Source: Actinoplanes sp. DH11
GTDB lineage: Bacteria; Actinomycetota; Actinomycetes; Mycobacteriales; Micromonosporaceae
Direction of reading: 5' to 3'
Assembly (NCBI RefSeq): GCF_020873875.1
Contig: NZ_JAHWGU010000030.1
Location: 46,272-110,271, forward strand
Length of the DNA stretch: 64,000 bases
The notes beneath the pieces are model-generated. The model was not told the DNA's origin. It made no database searches and was given only the letters and a program-made list of their open reading frames with translations. Shown piece after piece: positions 15,512 to 25,100 of this stretch; position 1 is the stretch's first letter; every line of letters starts with the position of its first letter. Position numbers and translations under genes: made by a program.

Positions 15512-16852
15512 TCATTGCGGATACTCACCCCGGGCGAACAGGGGCCGGGTCTGTTCGTCGAGTTCCCGGATCACGTCGTCCAGGCGGTCGCCGCGGTACA
15601 GCGCGTTCTCCAGGATGCCGCCGGTGACGTCCTCGATCTCCGGCCAGGTGGAGACGGCAGGCAGCGCGCGAACCGTCGGGATGGCGTCCAGGAAGACCTT
15701 GGCGCTGCGCGGCGGTTGCGCCGGCCCGAGGAAGTCCGGGCTGGTGGACACGCCGATGTGCGACGGCACGGTGCGCCCGGTCGCCGCGATGATGCGCTGG
15801 CCCTCGGCGCTGATCGCGTACTCCAGGAAGTTCCACGCGGCAGGCTTGTTGCTGCCACCGCGGGTCATGCAGTACGCGTCGGAGTGCAGCACGCCGACCT
15901 GCTGCCGGTAGACCGGCAGCGGCGCCACGTCCCACTCGAAGCCGGTGATGGACCGGAACGTGGTGGTGGACCGCCGGGACGACAGCAGCATCGCCAGCCG
16001 CCCGTTGGCGAACCGCGACTCGTCGTCCTCGGACTCGACCTCCTCGTCGGTCGGCACCACCCCGTACGCCAGCCGCAGATCCACCAGGTTCTTCAGTGCC
16101 TCCCGGGCGGCCGGGCCGTCCAGGGTGAGCCGGGTCGGCCGGGCCGGGTCGTCGACGATCTCGCCGCCGTTCGACCAGACGAACGGCGCCAGCCGGATGA
16201 TCGAGGGTTCGATGCCGACGCCGTGCACGGCAGGCCGCTGCGCCGCGCCCTCGCTCTCGGTGCCCCGGATGATCCCGCCCCGCGCGTCACGCGTCATCGC
16301 GGTCGCCGTGGTGAGCAGGTCGTTCCAGGTCCAGCCGGCCTTGGGCAGGGCGACGCCGTACTTCTCGAAGAGCGTGCGGTTGTAGTAGACGGCGAGGCTG
16401 GAGACGTTCTGCGGCAGGCACAGCTGCCGTCCCTGCCACCGGAACGCGTCCATCGCCACCGGGTAGTAGTCGGCCGGATCGATCACCGTCGAGGCGGCGA
16501 TCCGTTCGTCGAGCGGCTCGATCGCGTCCTTGACCGCGAACTGGCCGTAGAACCGGTAGTTCATCAGGAACAGCTCCGGCGGCGCGCCACCGGCGACCGA
16601 CGTGGCCAGCCGGGCGATCAGATCCTTGCGGTCGCTGGCCTCGACCAGCTGCACCGGCCGGCCCGGACGGGCTTTGCCGTACGCGTCGACGAGCGTGCGG
16701 TACGCGGCCAGCTCCTCGGGGGCGCCGAAGACGAGCAGCCGCACCGGGCCGGCCGCGTCGGTGTCGTCGCCACCGCCGTCCGCGCAGGCCCCGGCGGCGC
16801 CGGCGAGCAGGGCGCACAGCAGCAGGGCGGCCAGTTTTCGCAGTGTGGTCAC
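15512..16852 (-). CDS. Sugar ABC importer substrate-binding lipoprotein
   Basis: A 446-residue extracellular solute-binding protein. The signal peptide ends in a lipobox with Cys23 (LAGAAGAC). The mature part has typical CUT1 features: VRLLVFGAPEELAAYRTLVD, PPELFLMNYRFYGQFAVKDA, a YYNRTLFEKYGV block and a C-terminal WNFLEYAISAEGQRIIAATG. GTG 16852 overlaps the upstream permease stop by 4 bases. The ligand is not evident; a secreted beta-propeller protein at the head of the operon may supply or recognise it. Confidence 0.9.
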   Translation of the reverse strand: MTTLRKLAALLLCALLAGAAGACADGGGDDTDAAGPVRLLVFGAPEELAAYRTLVDAYGKARPGRPVQLVEASDRKDLIARLATSVAGGAPPELFLMNYRFYGQFAVKDAIEPLDERIAASTVIDPADYYPVAMDAFRWQGRQLCLPQNVSSLAVYYNRTLFEKYGVALPKAGWTWNDLLTTATAMTRDARGGIIRGTESEGAAQRPAVHGVGIEPSIIRLAPFVWSNGGEIVDDPARPTRLTLDGPAAREALKNLVDLRLAYGVVPTDEEVESEDDESRFANGRLAMLLSSRRSTTTFRSITGFEWDVAPLPVYRQQVGVLHSDAYCMTRGGSNKPAAWNFLEYAISAEGQRIIAATGRTVPSHIGVSTSPDFLGPAQPPRSAKVFLDAIPTVRALPAVSTWPEIEDVTGGILENALYRGDRLDDVIRELDEQTRPLFARGEYPQ

Positions 16853-17724
16853 CGGAATCGTCCCGTCGGGTCGTCGGAGTGGAAGAACCAGCGCTGGGCC
16901 AGCACGAACACGACCACCGGGGGGACGGTGGCCACCACCGCACCGGCCAGGAAGACCGGGAAGTTGGTGGGGTCCAGGACGGCGAGCGAGCGCAACGCCA
17001 GCGGCAGCGTGAAAAGGTCGCGGTCGTAGACGTACACCAGGGGGTCGAGGAAGTTGGACCAGGTCAGGATGAAGCTCAGGGCGGTCAGCCCGGCCGTCAC
17101 CGGCCGGACCATCGGCAGCGCGAACCGCCACCAGGTGCGCATCGGCGTCAGGTCGGCGAGCCGGCAGGTGTCGTAGAGGTCGGCCGGCAGCGCGCGGAAC
17201 GCGAGGTAGTAGATCAGCACGTACAGCGGGGAGGCGCCCAGCAGGGCCGGCGCGACGAGCGGCACCAGGGTGTCGGTCAGCCCCAGCCAGCGGAAGATGA
17301 CGAACCGCGGCAGCAGCAGGGCGGTGGCCGGCGCCATCAGCGCCAGCAGGGAGGCCGCCACGACCACCCCGGTCACCCGCCGCGACGTACGGGCCAGCGC
17401 GAAACCCGCCCAGGCCGCGATCAGGACGCTCAGCGGCACCGCCAGCGCCGCCACCGCCAGCGAGTTGACCGTGGCGCGGACCAGCCCACCGAGCGGGACG
17501 GCCTCCTGGTAGCCGGCGACCGACAGCGGATCGGGCACCAGCCGGGGTGTCGGCGGGGGCGGCTGCCCCGGCTCGGTCAGCGAGCCGGACACGAGCAGCA
17601 GCAGCGGGGGCACGAAGACGAGCACCACGAAGGCGGCGCCGAGCGTGCGCCACCACCGGGCCGTCCGGGTCGGAAAGGATGCGGGACCGCGCCGGCGGCC
17701 CCGCATCGTCGTCGTCCGGGTCAC
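16849..17724 (-). CDS. Sugar ABC importer permease (MalG type)
   Basis: A 291-residue permease with about six membrane helices. The region LYDTCRLADLTPMRTWWRFA, followed by LPMVRP, is the EAA loop. The C-terminus (VPPVVVFVLAQRWFFHSDD) is typical of the MalG-type partner. GTG 17724 shares one base with the stop of the beta-propeller gene, which indicates translational coupling; an ATG six codons later is the alternative. The stop overlaps the binding-protein start by 4 bases. Confidence 0.88.
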   Translation of the reverse strand: MTRTTTMRGRRRGPASFPTRTARWWRTLGAAFVVLVFVPPLLLLVSGSLTEPGQPPPPTPRLVPDPLSVAGYQEAVPLGGLVRATVNSLAVAALAVPLSVLIAAWAGFALARTSRRVTGVVVAASLLALMAPATALLLPRFVIFRWLGLTDTLVPLVAPALLGASPLYVLIYYLAFRALPADLYDTCRLADLTPMRTWWRFALPMVRPVTAGLTALSFILTWSNFLDPLVYVYDRDLFTLPLALRSLAVLDPTNFPVFLAGAVVATVPPVVVFVLAQRWFFHSDDPTGRFR

Positions 17725-20537
17725 TACTTCTTCAGGTCCAGCTTCCAGGCGCTCAACCCGTGCGAGGCCGCATAGAGGATGCGTTTGCCCGGCACCACGG
17801 TCAGGCCGGTCACCTCGACGTTCGGCATGCCCGCGGCCGCCTTCACCCACGCCGACGTGCCGCTGGGCAGCCGCAGCACGCCGAAGTCGGTCGCCGCGTA
17901 GAGATCACCGGTGACGTCGTCGCGCACCAGATCGGTCACCGGCTGGTCGCCGAGGTTGGACGACCGGTCCGTCCAGGTGCTCGCCCCGTCCGCCGCGACC
18001 CGCACCTCGAACGCGTGCCCCGGCGTGGCCGGCGTGTTCGAGTTGAAGCCGCTGTACGACACCCACGCCCGGCCCGGGTCGGTCGCGTCCGGGTGGATGC
18101 TGCTGACGAACCGGTTCGGCAGCAGCCGGTCGTCGTCGATGCGGGTCCAGGTCACCGCCGAGGCCGGTTCGGCGTCGGCGTTGCGGGAGACGAACACCCG
18201 CCCGGTGGTGGTGGCCGCCCACGCGGTGGACGTGTCCGCCGGTGAGCGCTCGATCGCGGCCATCGCGCCGCCGGCCTTGTCACCCCAGACGGCGTCGGTG
18301 AGCGCGGTCGGGCCCAGCTGCTCCCAGTCGCCGCACTGCTCCTCGAAGGTGCCGGTCCACCCGTTGCAGATCCGGTTCGCCTCGGCCAGGGACCGGTCGC
18401 CCAGGCCGAACGTCTTCGTCCGGTAGACGCTGAGCCCGGTGCCGGCGAACATCGTCCCGCTGACCTTCGGATCGCTGATCACCGGCGCGTAGAACTGCGT
18501 GCCCGGCTGCGCGTCGATCGGTTCGCCGACGTAGATCCAGTCGCCGGTGTCGCCGTTGTCGAAGTTCACCTCGATCTGGACGCCGGTGTAGGTGTGGAAC
18601 CGGAACTCGGGACGGGCCACGTCGAACCCGGACTGCCCGCCGTCACCGATGATCGTGTTCAGCCAGCGCCGCCGCTGGCCCTTGTTCTCCCACGTGCCGT
18701 TGTCCTGGGTGCCGCCCTGCAACAGGTTGCTGTCGTGCGGGCTCACCGACAGGCTCATGAACTGCAGCGTCGACAGTCCCTCGTTGACGGCCTCCAGCTT
18801 CGACGGGATCCGGGACAGCATCTGCCGGCACCGGGCGAGCTGCGGTGCGGTGAGTGCCCGTTGCGGGTCGTCGCACCACGCCGAGCGGTCGACGAAGCGG
18901 CCGCTGGAGCGCATCACGCCGCCGTCGTTGGCCTCGAAGAACTGGTACGGGTTGCGCGGGTTGACGACGATGTCGTGCTGGTCCGGGTGCAGGCCGTTCG
19001 GGTGTAGTTCGTCGGTGCCGTCGAAGGTCATGTCGGTGCCGCTCACGCCGGCGTCGGTGGAGAGGACCACGGCGCGTTTGTTGGCGATCGTCTCGCCGTA
19101 CACGTAGGACCCGCCGGTGTAGACCACGTCGGGGTGGCCGTCCGGGGAGTGCACGAACATGTCGTACCAGCACTGCGCGCCGCACTGGTTGTAGGTCGCG
19201 TAACCGGGGTCGGCGACGTTGGCACTCGTCAGGTCCTGATAGGCGGGCGCTCCGGTGGACACGTCGTCGCTGCGGAACAGCCGGGAGTACGGCGTGCCGA
19301 TGTTGCCCTCGTACACGTACATCCGGGTCTTGCCGTTCGGCAGCCTCGTCACGTCGAACGCGGCGCGGGTCTGGAACACGGTCGGCGCCAGGGACGGCTT
19401 GATCTGCGTCCAGGTGGCGCCGGCGTCGGGGGAGCGCCAGATGCCGCGGGCGTACGACGACGCGTACACGATGTCACTGTTGCCCGGATCCAGCTCGAGG
19501 TGCCGCACGCCGCGCGGTGAGCAGGTGGAGTTGTTCGCGAACTCCTCGGCGCTGCCCGTGCACTGCGCCGGGTCGGCCGAGCCGTTGTGCACGAACTTCC
19601 AGCTCTTACCGGAGTCGGTGGACTTGTAGAGGCCCCACTTGGCGGCGTCCGGCACCGGGCGGGTGACACCGGAACAGCAGACGCTGGACATGCCCCGCAG
19701 GGCGGTCGTGGTCGCCACGTACAGCGTCTTGCGGTCGCCGGGCTTGACGACGATCTCCCCGATGCCCTTGCCGGCCAGTTCCTTCTTGCCGAGCGGGCCC
19801 TGCCAGGTCAGCCCGCCGTTCACCGACCGGTAGAGACCCACGCCGGCGACACAGCCGGAGGCGCAGATGTTCGCCTCGCCGGTGCCGACGTAGATGGTCA
19901 GGCCGGTCGGGTCGTTGCGGTCGATGGTGACCGCGCCGGCCGCGTTGATGCCCAGCGGGCCGCCCAGGTAGAGCCACTTGGGCTTCGCGGCCAGGACGTC
20001 CAGGGTGGCCCAGACGCCGCCGCCGGCCGGGGTGATGTAGGCGCGGCACAGCCCCGGCACGCACCGGTGGCTGATGGCGATGGAGGTGGTGCGGCCGCCG
20101 GCCACGTACTCGTTCGGCACGTAGTTGTAGGAGTTGCGGAACTCGGTGAACGGGTAGAGCGCCTCGCTGGGGCCCACGTTCGTCCAGCGCCCCTGCGCCG
20201 AGCGGTTCCGCGGCGCGGCGCGCCCGTCCGCGGCGGCGAACGCCGACCGGGACCGGTCCACCTGGGCGACCGAGATGGTGTCGGCCGGGTACGCCCGCTC
20301 GTCGAACTCGCCCTGCCCGAGCGCCCCCGGGGTGTCGAGCACGCCGCCGTTGGGTGCGGCCTGGCGCAGCCGGGCCAGGTGGGCGCCCATCGCCCCCGGC
20401 AGTTCGCCGTCACCGGCCGCGGCGGCCGGTGACGCCGGGACGGTGGCGCCGGCCAGATGCACCCCCACCACGCCGCTGGTGGCGACAAGCGTGCCGATCA
20501 GTGCTCCGATGAAGATCTGCCGACGTCTGCGGTTCAC
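17724..20537 (-). CDS. Large secreted beta-propeller (BNR/WD40-like) protein
   Basis: A 937-residue protein with an N-terminal signal segment (basic RRRR, then IGALIGTLVATSGVVGVHLA). The rest is made of sialidase-like BNR and photosystem II stability-type repeats: GLYRSVNGGLTWQ, GLYKSTDSGKSWKF, GIWRSPDAGATWTQIKPSLA and others between residues ~110 and 930. Such proteins form one or two beta-propellers and include xyloglucanases and sialidases, but I see no certain catalytic set, so binding or hydrolysis are both possible. It is the first gene of the ABC importer operon and is coupled to the permease that follows. No regulator gene lies next to the operon. Confidence 0.8.
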   Translation of the reverse strand: MNRRRRQIFIGALIGTLVATSGVVGVHLAGATVPASPAAAAGDGELPGAMGAHLARLRQAAPNGGVLDTPGALGQGEFDERAYPADTISVAQVDRSRSAFAAADGRAAPRNRSAQGRWTNVGPSEALYPFTEFRNSYNYVPNEYVAGGRTTSIAISHRCVPGLCRAYITPAGGGVWATLDVLAAKPKWLYLGGPLGINAAGAVTIDRNDPTGLTIYVGTGEANICASGCVAGVGLYRSVNGGLTWQGPLGKKELAGKGIGEIVVKPGDRKTLYVATTTALRGMSSVCCSGVTRPVPDAAKWGLYKSTDSGKSWKFVHNGSADPAQCTGSAEEFANNSTCSPRGVRHLELDPGNSDIVYASSYARGIWRSPDAGATWTQIKPSLAPTVFQTRAAFDVTRLPNGKTRMYVYEGNIGTPYSRLFRSDDVSTGAPAYQDLTSANVADPGYATYNQCGAQCWYDMFVHSPDGHPDVVYTGGSYVYGETIANKRAVVLSTDAGVSGTDMTFDGTDELHPNGLHPDQHDIVVNPRNPYQFFEANDGGVMRSSGRFVDRSAWCDDPQRALTAPQLARCRQMLSRIPSKLEAVNEGLSTLQFMSLSVSPHDSNLLQGGTQDNGTWENKGQRRRWLNTIIGDGGQSGFDVARPEFRFHTYTGVQIEVNFDNGDTGDWIYVGEPIDAQPGTQFYAPVISDPKVSGTMFAGTGLSVYRTKTFGLGDRSLAEANRICNGWTGTFEEQCGDWEQLGPTALTDAVWGDKAGGAMAAIERSPADTSTAWAATTTGRVFVSRNADAEPASAVTWTRIDDDRLLPNRFVSSIHPDATDPGRAWVSYSGFNSNTPATPGHAFEVRVAADGASTWTDRSSNLGDQPVTDLVRDDVTGDLYAATDFGVLRLPSGTSAWVKAAAGMPNVEVTGLTVVPGKRILYAASHGLSAWKLDLKK

Positions 20538-20820
20538 GAGACCATCGCCCCTCCCAGGGTGCGCCGCCCAGCGCGAACCGATCGGTGACCGTCACTGTCA
20601 GCGTCTCCAGGGAGGATGGCAAACGCAGCGATGACTGACAATGTCTCGGGCCGGATGATTCTCCCTGCGCGCGGCTTTTCCCGTTCTTGCGGCCCGCTGC
20701 TTGACAAGAGCCGCCCGGATCGGGTCCCCGCGGACCTGGTGATCCGGCCCGATGCGGCCGGACATCTCACATCGGGCCCGTTCCGGCCGACCATAAGGCC
20801 ATGGGATACGGGGCTCGCCG

Positions 20821-22371
20821 ATGAACCGACTGCCGGTGCTCGTCTCACCGTACGGCCCTTTCGCTGATCTCGCGCTGCACGTGCACGATCTGACCATTCG
20901 CGGTCACCACACGGAGACGCTGCTCGCGGCGGACCGGGCCGAGGCGATCGCACTGATGCTCGGCGACCACCGCACCCACCGGATCAGCCGGCTGGGCCGG
21001 ATGTACGCGCTGAACGCCCTCGGCCGGCTCGACGAGTCCCTGCGCATCGCCGAGGACCTGATCGCCGAGCAACCGGTGCTGGGCGGCCCGAAAGCCACCG
21101 ATGCCAAGATCATGGCGGATGTCGCCGGGGTGCTCATCCACCTCGGGCGCATCGACGACGGCCTCCACCACGTCGCCCGGGCGATGGCCCTGCTCGAGGT
21201 GGCGCCGCGCAAGGGGCCGCGGTATTTCTCCGCCATGGCGTCCCTGGCGGACGCCGCCCGCGGCGCCGAGCTGTTCGAACTCGCCGACAGTGCCATGCGC
21301 CGGGCCGTGGAGTCGTTCGAGTCACCGGACGACCTGTACCGCTCCGCCGCCGAACTGACGCACACCGAGCTGTGGCTGGAGTGGGCGCTGCGGCTGGAAC
21401 AGGTCGGCCGCACCGAGGAGGCCGCCGTCCTCATCGACCGAAGCGTGACGGTGCTGCAGTTCTGGCTCGGCCAGGGCCTCGACTCCCCGGTCGGTGCGGC
21501 ACTGCTCGCGGTCTGCCACGCCAAGTCCGGGCGGACCGCGGAGGCGTTCACCGCGGTCGGCGAGCTGCTGCCCCGGATGCGGGCGTCGGGCCAGCACCAC
21601 GAGGCCCGCCTGCTGCACCTGGCGCACGGCCTGGCCCTGCGCGCCGGCGGTCACTGGCGGGAGGCCCGCCGCGAGTTCCGGGCCGGCCTGGAACTCGCGG
21701 TCCTGCGGTCGCAGCGGCTGCTCTTCCAGTACGAACTGGCGATCACCGCGGTGCACGAGTTCCCGGGCGAGGTCACCCAGGCGGTGCTGGAGTCGCTGCG
21801 CGGCCACGTCGAGGCGCTGTGGCAGCTGCGGCTGGACCGGCGCACGATGCTGCGCCAGGCGTACCGCCGGGTCGAGCTCGAGGCGGCGCGGACGACAGCG
21901 GACCTGGCCGCCACCTCGGACGCGCTCACCGGGCTGGGCAATCGGCGGATGTTCGACCGCCGCATCGAGGCGGTCGCGGCCGGGGGCTCGCTGCTGCTCA
22001 TCGACGTGGATCACTTCAAGGAGATCAACGACCGGTACTCGCACGGCGTCGGCGACCGGGTGCTGGGCGAGATCGCGGCCGTGCTGCGCTCACACTGCCG
22101 GCACGACGAGGTGGCGATCCGCTTCGGCGGCGACGAGTTCGCCCTGTTCCTGAACACCGGCCCGGACGAGGCCCGGCAGGTCGCCGAGCGCATCCGCCGG
22201 GTCATCGAGGCCCGCGACTGGAACACGATCGTGCCCGGCCTGACGGTCACCCTCAGCATGGGTCTGGCCGCCTGCCAGGCCGGCGAGCCGGGCCGCGACC
22301 TGTACGACCGTGCCGACGCCCACCTCTACCTGGCCAAGCGATCCGGCCGCAACCAGCTGGCCGCCGTCTGA
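20821..22371 (+). CDS. Diguanylate cyclase with TPR-like N-terminus
   Basis: A 516-residue soluble protein. The C-terminal ~165 residues form a GGDEF domain: ALTGLGNRRMFDRRI, LLLIDVDHFKEINDRYSHGV and the active-site RFGGDEF with GGDEF at 436-440. It should therefore convert two GTP to cyclic di-GMP. An inhibitory RxxD site is not obvious. Residues 1-345 are helical and Ala/Leu-rich with repeats like LGRLDESLRIAEDL and LGRIDDGLHHVARAMALLEV, resembling TPRs. The architecture is common in actinobacteria. It diverges from the beta-propeller gene across 283 bases. Confidence 0.9.
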   Translation: MNRLPVLVSPYGPFADLALHVHDLTIRGHHTETLLAADRAEAIALMLGDHRTHRISRLGRMYALNALGRLDESLRIAEDLIAEQPVLGGPKATDAKIMADVAGVLIHLGRIDDGLHHVARAMALLEVAPRKGPRYFSAMASLADAARGAELFELADSAMRRAVESFESPDDLYRSAAELTHTELWLEWALRLEQVGRTEEAAVLIDRSVTVLQFWLGQGLDSPVGAALLAVCHAKSGRTAEAFTAVGELLPRMRASGQHHEARLLHLAHGLALRAGGHWREARREFRAGLELAVLRSQRLLFQYELAITAVHEFPGEVTQAVLESLRGHVEALWQLRLDRRTMLRQAYRRVELEAARTTADLAATSDALTGLGNRRMFDRRIEAVAAGGSLLLIDVDHFKEINDRYSHGVGDRVLGEIAAVLRSHCRHDEVAIRFGGDEFALFLNTGPDEARQVAERIRRVIEARDWNTIVPGLTVTLSMGLAACQAGEPGRDLYDRADAHLYLAKRSGRNQLAAV

Positions 22372-22382
22372 CGTGACCCGGG

Positions 22383-22823
22383 TCAGGAGTCGGCGGACGC
22401 CTTGGCCTCCCGCTCGTACCGGCGCACGAACCGCACCAGCTCCACCACCGAGGTGACGACGGTGAGGGGAAGGGCCACGATCAGGGACAGCGCCGCGCCG
22501 CTGCCGAGGAGGTCGAGGAGACCGGGCTGATCGTCCATGGCGCCGGTGAACCCGTGCACGCCGTGGCAGTCGCTCCCCGCACAGGCCCGCGCGGCGGCGC
22601 GGCTCTGCATGAGGGTCAGCACCAGCGCGAGCACGACGCCGCCGAACGCTGTGATCGGTGCCATCAGGGCGAACCAGAGCCGGTACTCGAGGGTGCGCCA
22701 CCAGGATCGGACCCACAGCAGCACGACGGCGCCGGGCAGGATCCAGAGCATCCACGGGTACGGCACCTCCGGCACGATGCCACAGCGGCGCACGCCGGCC
22801 GCCGGAGTCCTACGCTCGGACAT
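22383..22823 (-). CDS. Small membrane protein of unknown function
   Basis: A 146-residue protein with three probable membrane helices: residues ~22-38 (YPWMLWILPGAVVLLWV), ~50-72 (LWFALMAPITAFGGVVLALV) and ~108-130 (GAALSLIVALPLTVVTSVVE). Two cysteines sit in the loop ACAGSDCHGVHG and could form a disulphide outside the membrane. The C-terminus is basic and cytoplasmic-looking. It converges with the GGDEF gene (11 bases between stops). Family not recognised. Confidence 0.65.
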   Translation of the reverse strand: MSERRTPAAGVRRCGIVPEVPYPWMLWILPGAVVLLWVRSWWRTLEYRLWFALMAPITAFGGVVLALVLTLMQSRAAARACAGSDCHGVHGFTGAMDDQPGLLDLLGSGAALSLIVALPLTVVTSVVELVRFVRRYEREAKASADS

Positions 22824-22904
22824 CGATGCCGACCACTTCGCCAATATCCGGCCACCCTCCACAGTGGGACGATGCAGTTCCTGACCGAGGACCGGAGGGG
22901 GACC

Positions 22905-23720
22905 GTGTCCAGTTTGGGAGTGGTGATCCCGACGCACCGGGGTTCGGCGCTGCTCAGCCGCAGCATGACCTCGCTGGCCGGGCAGACCGTGACACGTGAC
23001 GTGCACGTCGTCGTGGCCGTGAACGACGCGCGCGCCGACAGTTACGACCGGGCCGCCGAGCTAGCGCCGGCGCTGCGGGACGCCGGTCTGACGTGCCGGG
23101 TGGTGCGCACCCCGCAGGGGCGTTCCGCCGCGCTGCGGACCGCCGACCGCCTGCTGCCGGCCGGGGCCCGGCTCTACCTCGACCAGGACGCCGCGCTCTC
23201 GCCCGGGGCGGTCGCGACACTGCTGACGGTTCTGGCCCCCGGCACCGGGATTCATTTCGCCGCGCCCGGGATGCGGCTGGCGCCGGCCCGCAGCGCGGTG
23301 ACCCGGGCCTACTTCCGGATCTGGCGGGATCTGCCGTACGTGCGGCGCTCGCCGGCGACCTGCGGGGTGTACGCGGTGTCCGCCGAAGGCCGCTCCCGCT
23401 GGGACGAGGTGCCCGACCTGCACTCCGACGACAAGTGGGTGCGGTGGCATTTCGCCCCGGAGGAACGCCGGGTGCTCGCGGCCGAGTGGTACGAGGTCGT
23501 GGCCCCCGACGGCCCGGCGGACCTGGTGCGGGCGCGACGCCGTTACCACCGCGGGAACCGGGAACTCGTCGGCCTCGCGGCGCGGCCGCCCTACCCGGAC
23601 GACCACATCCGCCACCGGGGGATCGTACGATCGCTGCTGTCGAACCCGCCCGCCGCCGCCGTCTTCCTCGCCGTGCACGCCGCCGGCCGGCTGACACCGG
23701 GCCGGGCGCACGGTGACTGA
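22905..23720 (+). CDS. Glycosyltransferase, GT2 type
   Basis: A 271-residue GT-A fold enzyme. It opens with LGVVIPTHRGSALLSRSMTS, the nucleotide-binding start of family 2 enzymes, and has a DQD motif (ARLYLDQDAALS, ~residues 96-100) in the place of the metal-binding DxD. GTG 22905 was chosen because GGAGGGG precedes it; ATG 22872 would add 11 residues. Its end overlaps the next glycosyltransferase start by 8 bases, so the pair is one translational unit. The acceptor is unknown. Confidence 0.85.
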   Translation: MSSLGVVIPTHRGSALLSRSMTSLAGQTVTRDVHVVVAVNDARADSYDRAAELAPALRDAGLTCRVVRTPQGRSAALRTADRLLPAGARLYLDQDAALSPGAVATLLTVLAPGTGIHFAAPGMRLAPARSAVTRAYFRIWRDLPYVRRSPATCGVYAVSAEGRSRWDEVPDLHSDDKWVRWHFAPEERRVLAAEWYEVVAPDGPADLVRARRRYHRGNRELVGLAARPPYPDDHIRHRGIVRSLLSNPPAAAVFLAVHAAGRLTPGRAHGD

Positions 23721-25023
23721 GGTGGGCCGGCGCGTCGACCTCGTGATCCCCGCCCACAACGAGCAGGCCCTGATCGGCACCTGCCTGGCCGCGGTCGTCG
23801 CGGACGTGCGCGACCTCGACGCCCGGATCGTCGTGGTGGCGAACGGGTGCGACGACGCCACCGCGGACATCGCCCGCGCCGTGCCGGGCGTGACGGTGCT
23901 GGAACTGCCCGTCGCGTCCAAGCCGGCGGCACTCAACGCGGCCGGCGAGCACCTGCGGGACTGCCCGGTCGTGTACCTCGACGCGGACACGGTGATCACC
24001 CCCGGCACGACCCGTGCGCTGCTGGCGGCGATGACCGCGGCCGGCGGCCCGGTGCTGGCCGGTCCGCGCCCGGTCCTGGTGCGTCCGGCCGACCCGGTGA
24101 CGAGGAGTTTCGCCACCGTCTGGTCGCGGCTGCCGGCGGTGGCCGGCGACGTGATCGGCGGCGGGTGCTACGCGGTCGACGCCGAGGGCCGCAGACGGTG
24201 GGGCGACTTCCCGGATGTGGTCGCCGACGACGCGTTCGTGCGGTCGCTGTTCGCCCCGGACGAGCGCCGGGTCGTCGAGGACGCCGGCTTCCTGCTGGTC
24301 CTGCCGTCCGGCGCCGAACTGAGCCGGGTGCTGGCACGCTGGCGGCGCGGCAACGCCGAGCTGGGCGCCTCGGCGTCACCGGCGGCGGGCGGCGGGCGGA
24401 ACGCGCGGGCGGTGCTCGCCGAGCCCGGATTGTGGCGGCACATCCCGGCCTTCGTCTGGGTGCAGGCAACGAGCCGGATGCGCCGGCGCCGGCGATGGGC
24501 CCGGGCTGACGGTGTACGGGCGAGCGGCGCCCGGGCGGACGCTGCCGGGTTGGGCGCCGCCGGGTCTCCGGGCGCCGCCGGGTTGGGCGGTGCCGGGTCT
24601 CCGGGCGCTGCCGGGTTGGGCGCTGCCGGTTTGGGCGGTGCCGGGTCTCCGGACGATCTCGTGGTGATCGGTTCCGGTCAGGTCGATACGTTGCGCGCCC
24701 TGGCCGCCCGGTTCCCCGAGGCTGGCCTCTACACCGGCCCGGTGACGCGGCCGGCGTTGCGCGATGCCGTCGCGTACGGTCTCGGTCGCCGGCCTCACCG
24801 GCGCCCGCCGCCGGTGTTGCTGATCCGGCGCGCCCTGCTGGAGCGGCTCGGCGGCGCCGACGCCCGGTTCGGTGCGCACGGCGCGGTCGCCGACCTGTGC
24901 CTGCGTGCCCGCCGCCGGGGAATCACCCCGATGTCCGTCCTCCCGCCGCCCACCGCGACCCCGCGACACAAGGCCCCGCACGAAGCGCGAGCCGGCGCTG
25001 CAAGATCATCCGGCACGGTCTGA
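23713..25023 (+). CDS. Glycosyltransferase, GT2 type, with repeat-bearing C-terminal part
   Basis: A 436-residue protein. Residues 1-260 form a GT2 catalytic domain: VDLVIPAHNEQALIGTCLAA, then YLDADTVITPGTT (DxD, ~93-95) and GGGCYAVDAEGRRRWGDFPD. After residue ~270 comes a Gly/Ala/Ser/Pro tract (LGAAGSPGAAGLGGAGSPG) encoded by tandem repeats, then a ~110-residue domain (LVVIGSGQVDTLRALAARFP, VLLIRRALLERLGGADARFG) with no family I recognise. The start is GTG within the previous gene. The tract probably acts as a flexible linker. Its stop codon lies inside a 14-bp tandem repeat. Confidence 0.82.
   Translation: MTEVGRRVDLVIPAHNEQALIGTCLAAVVADVRDLDARIVVVANGCDDATADIARAVPGVTVLELPVASKPAALNAAGEHLRDCPVVYLDADTVITPGTTRALLAAMTAAGGPVLAGPRPVLVRPADPVTRSFATVWSRLPAVAGDVIGGGCYAVDAEGRRRWGDFPDVVADDAFVRSLFAPDERRVVEDAGFLLVLPSGAELSRVLARWRRGNAELGASASPAAGGGRNARAVLAEPGLWRHIPAFVWVQATSRMRRRRRWARADGVRASGARADAAGLGAAGSPGAAGLGGAGSPGAAGLGAAGLGGAGSPDDLVVIGSGQVDTLRALAARFPEAGLYTGPVTRPALRDAVAYGLGRRPHRRPPPVLLIRRALLERLGGADARFGAHGAVADLCLRARRRGITPMSVLPPPTATPRHKAPHEARAGAARSSGTV
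24541..24654 (+). repeat. In-frame tandem repeat encoding a Gly/Ala linker
   Basis: About three copies of a 33-bp unit made of shorter 15- and 18-bp pieces (cores gccgggttgggcg and gccgggtctccgg). All lengths keep the frame of the GT2 gene and encode GAAGLGGAGSP-like units. Confidence 0.8.
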
Positions 25024-25052
25024 GCGGCACGGTCTGAGCGGCACGGTCTGAG
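25011..25052 (+). repeat. 14-bp tandem repeat across a stop codon
   Basis: Three perfect copies of cggcacggtctgag, with degenerate copies to about 25085. The first copy contains the TGA stop of the GT2 gene (25021-25023), so each copy carries a TGA. Confidence 0.85.
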
Positions 25053-25100
25053 CGGCAGCGGCAGCGTCTGAGTGGCACCGGCTGAGCCGGGCCGGCGCCG

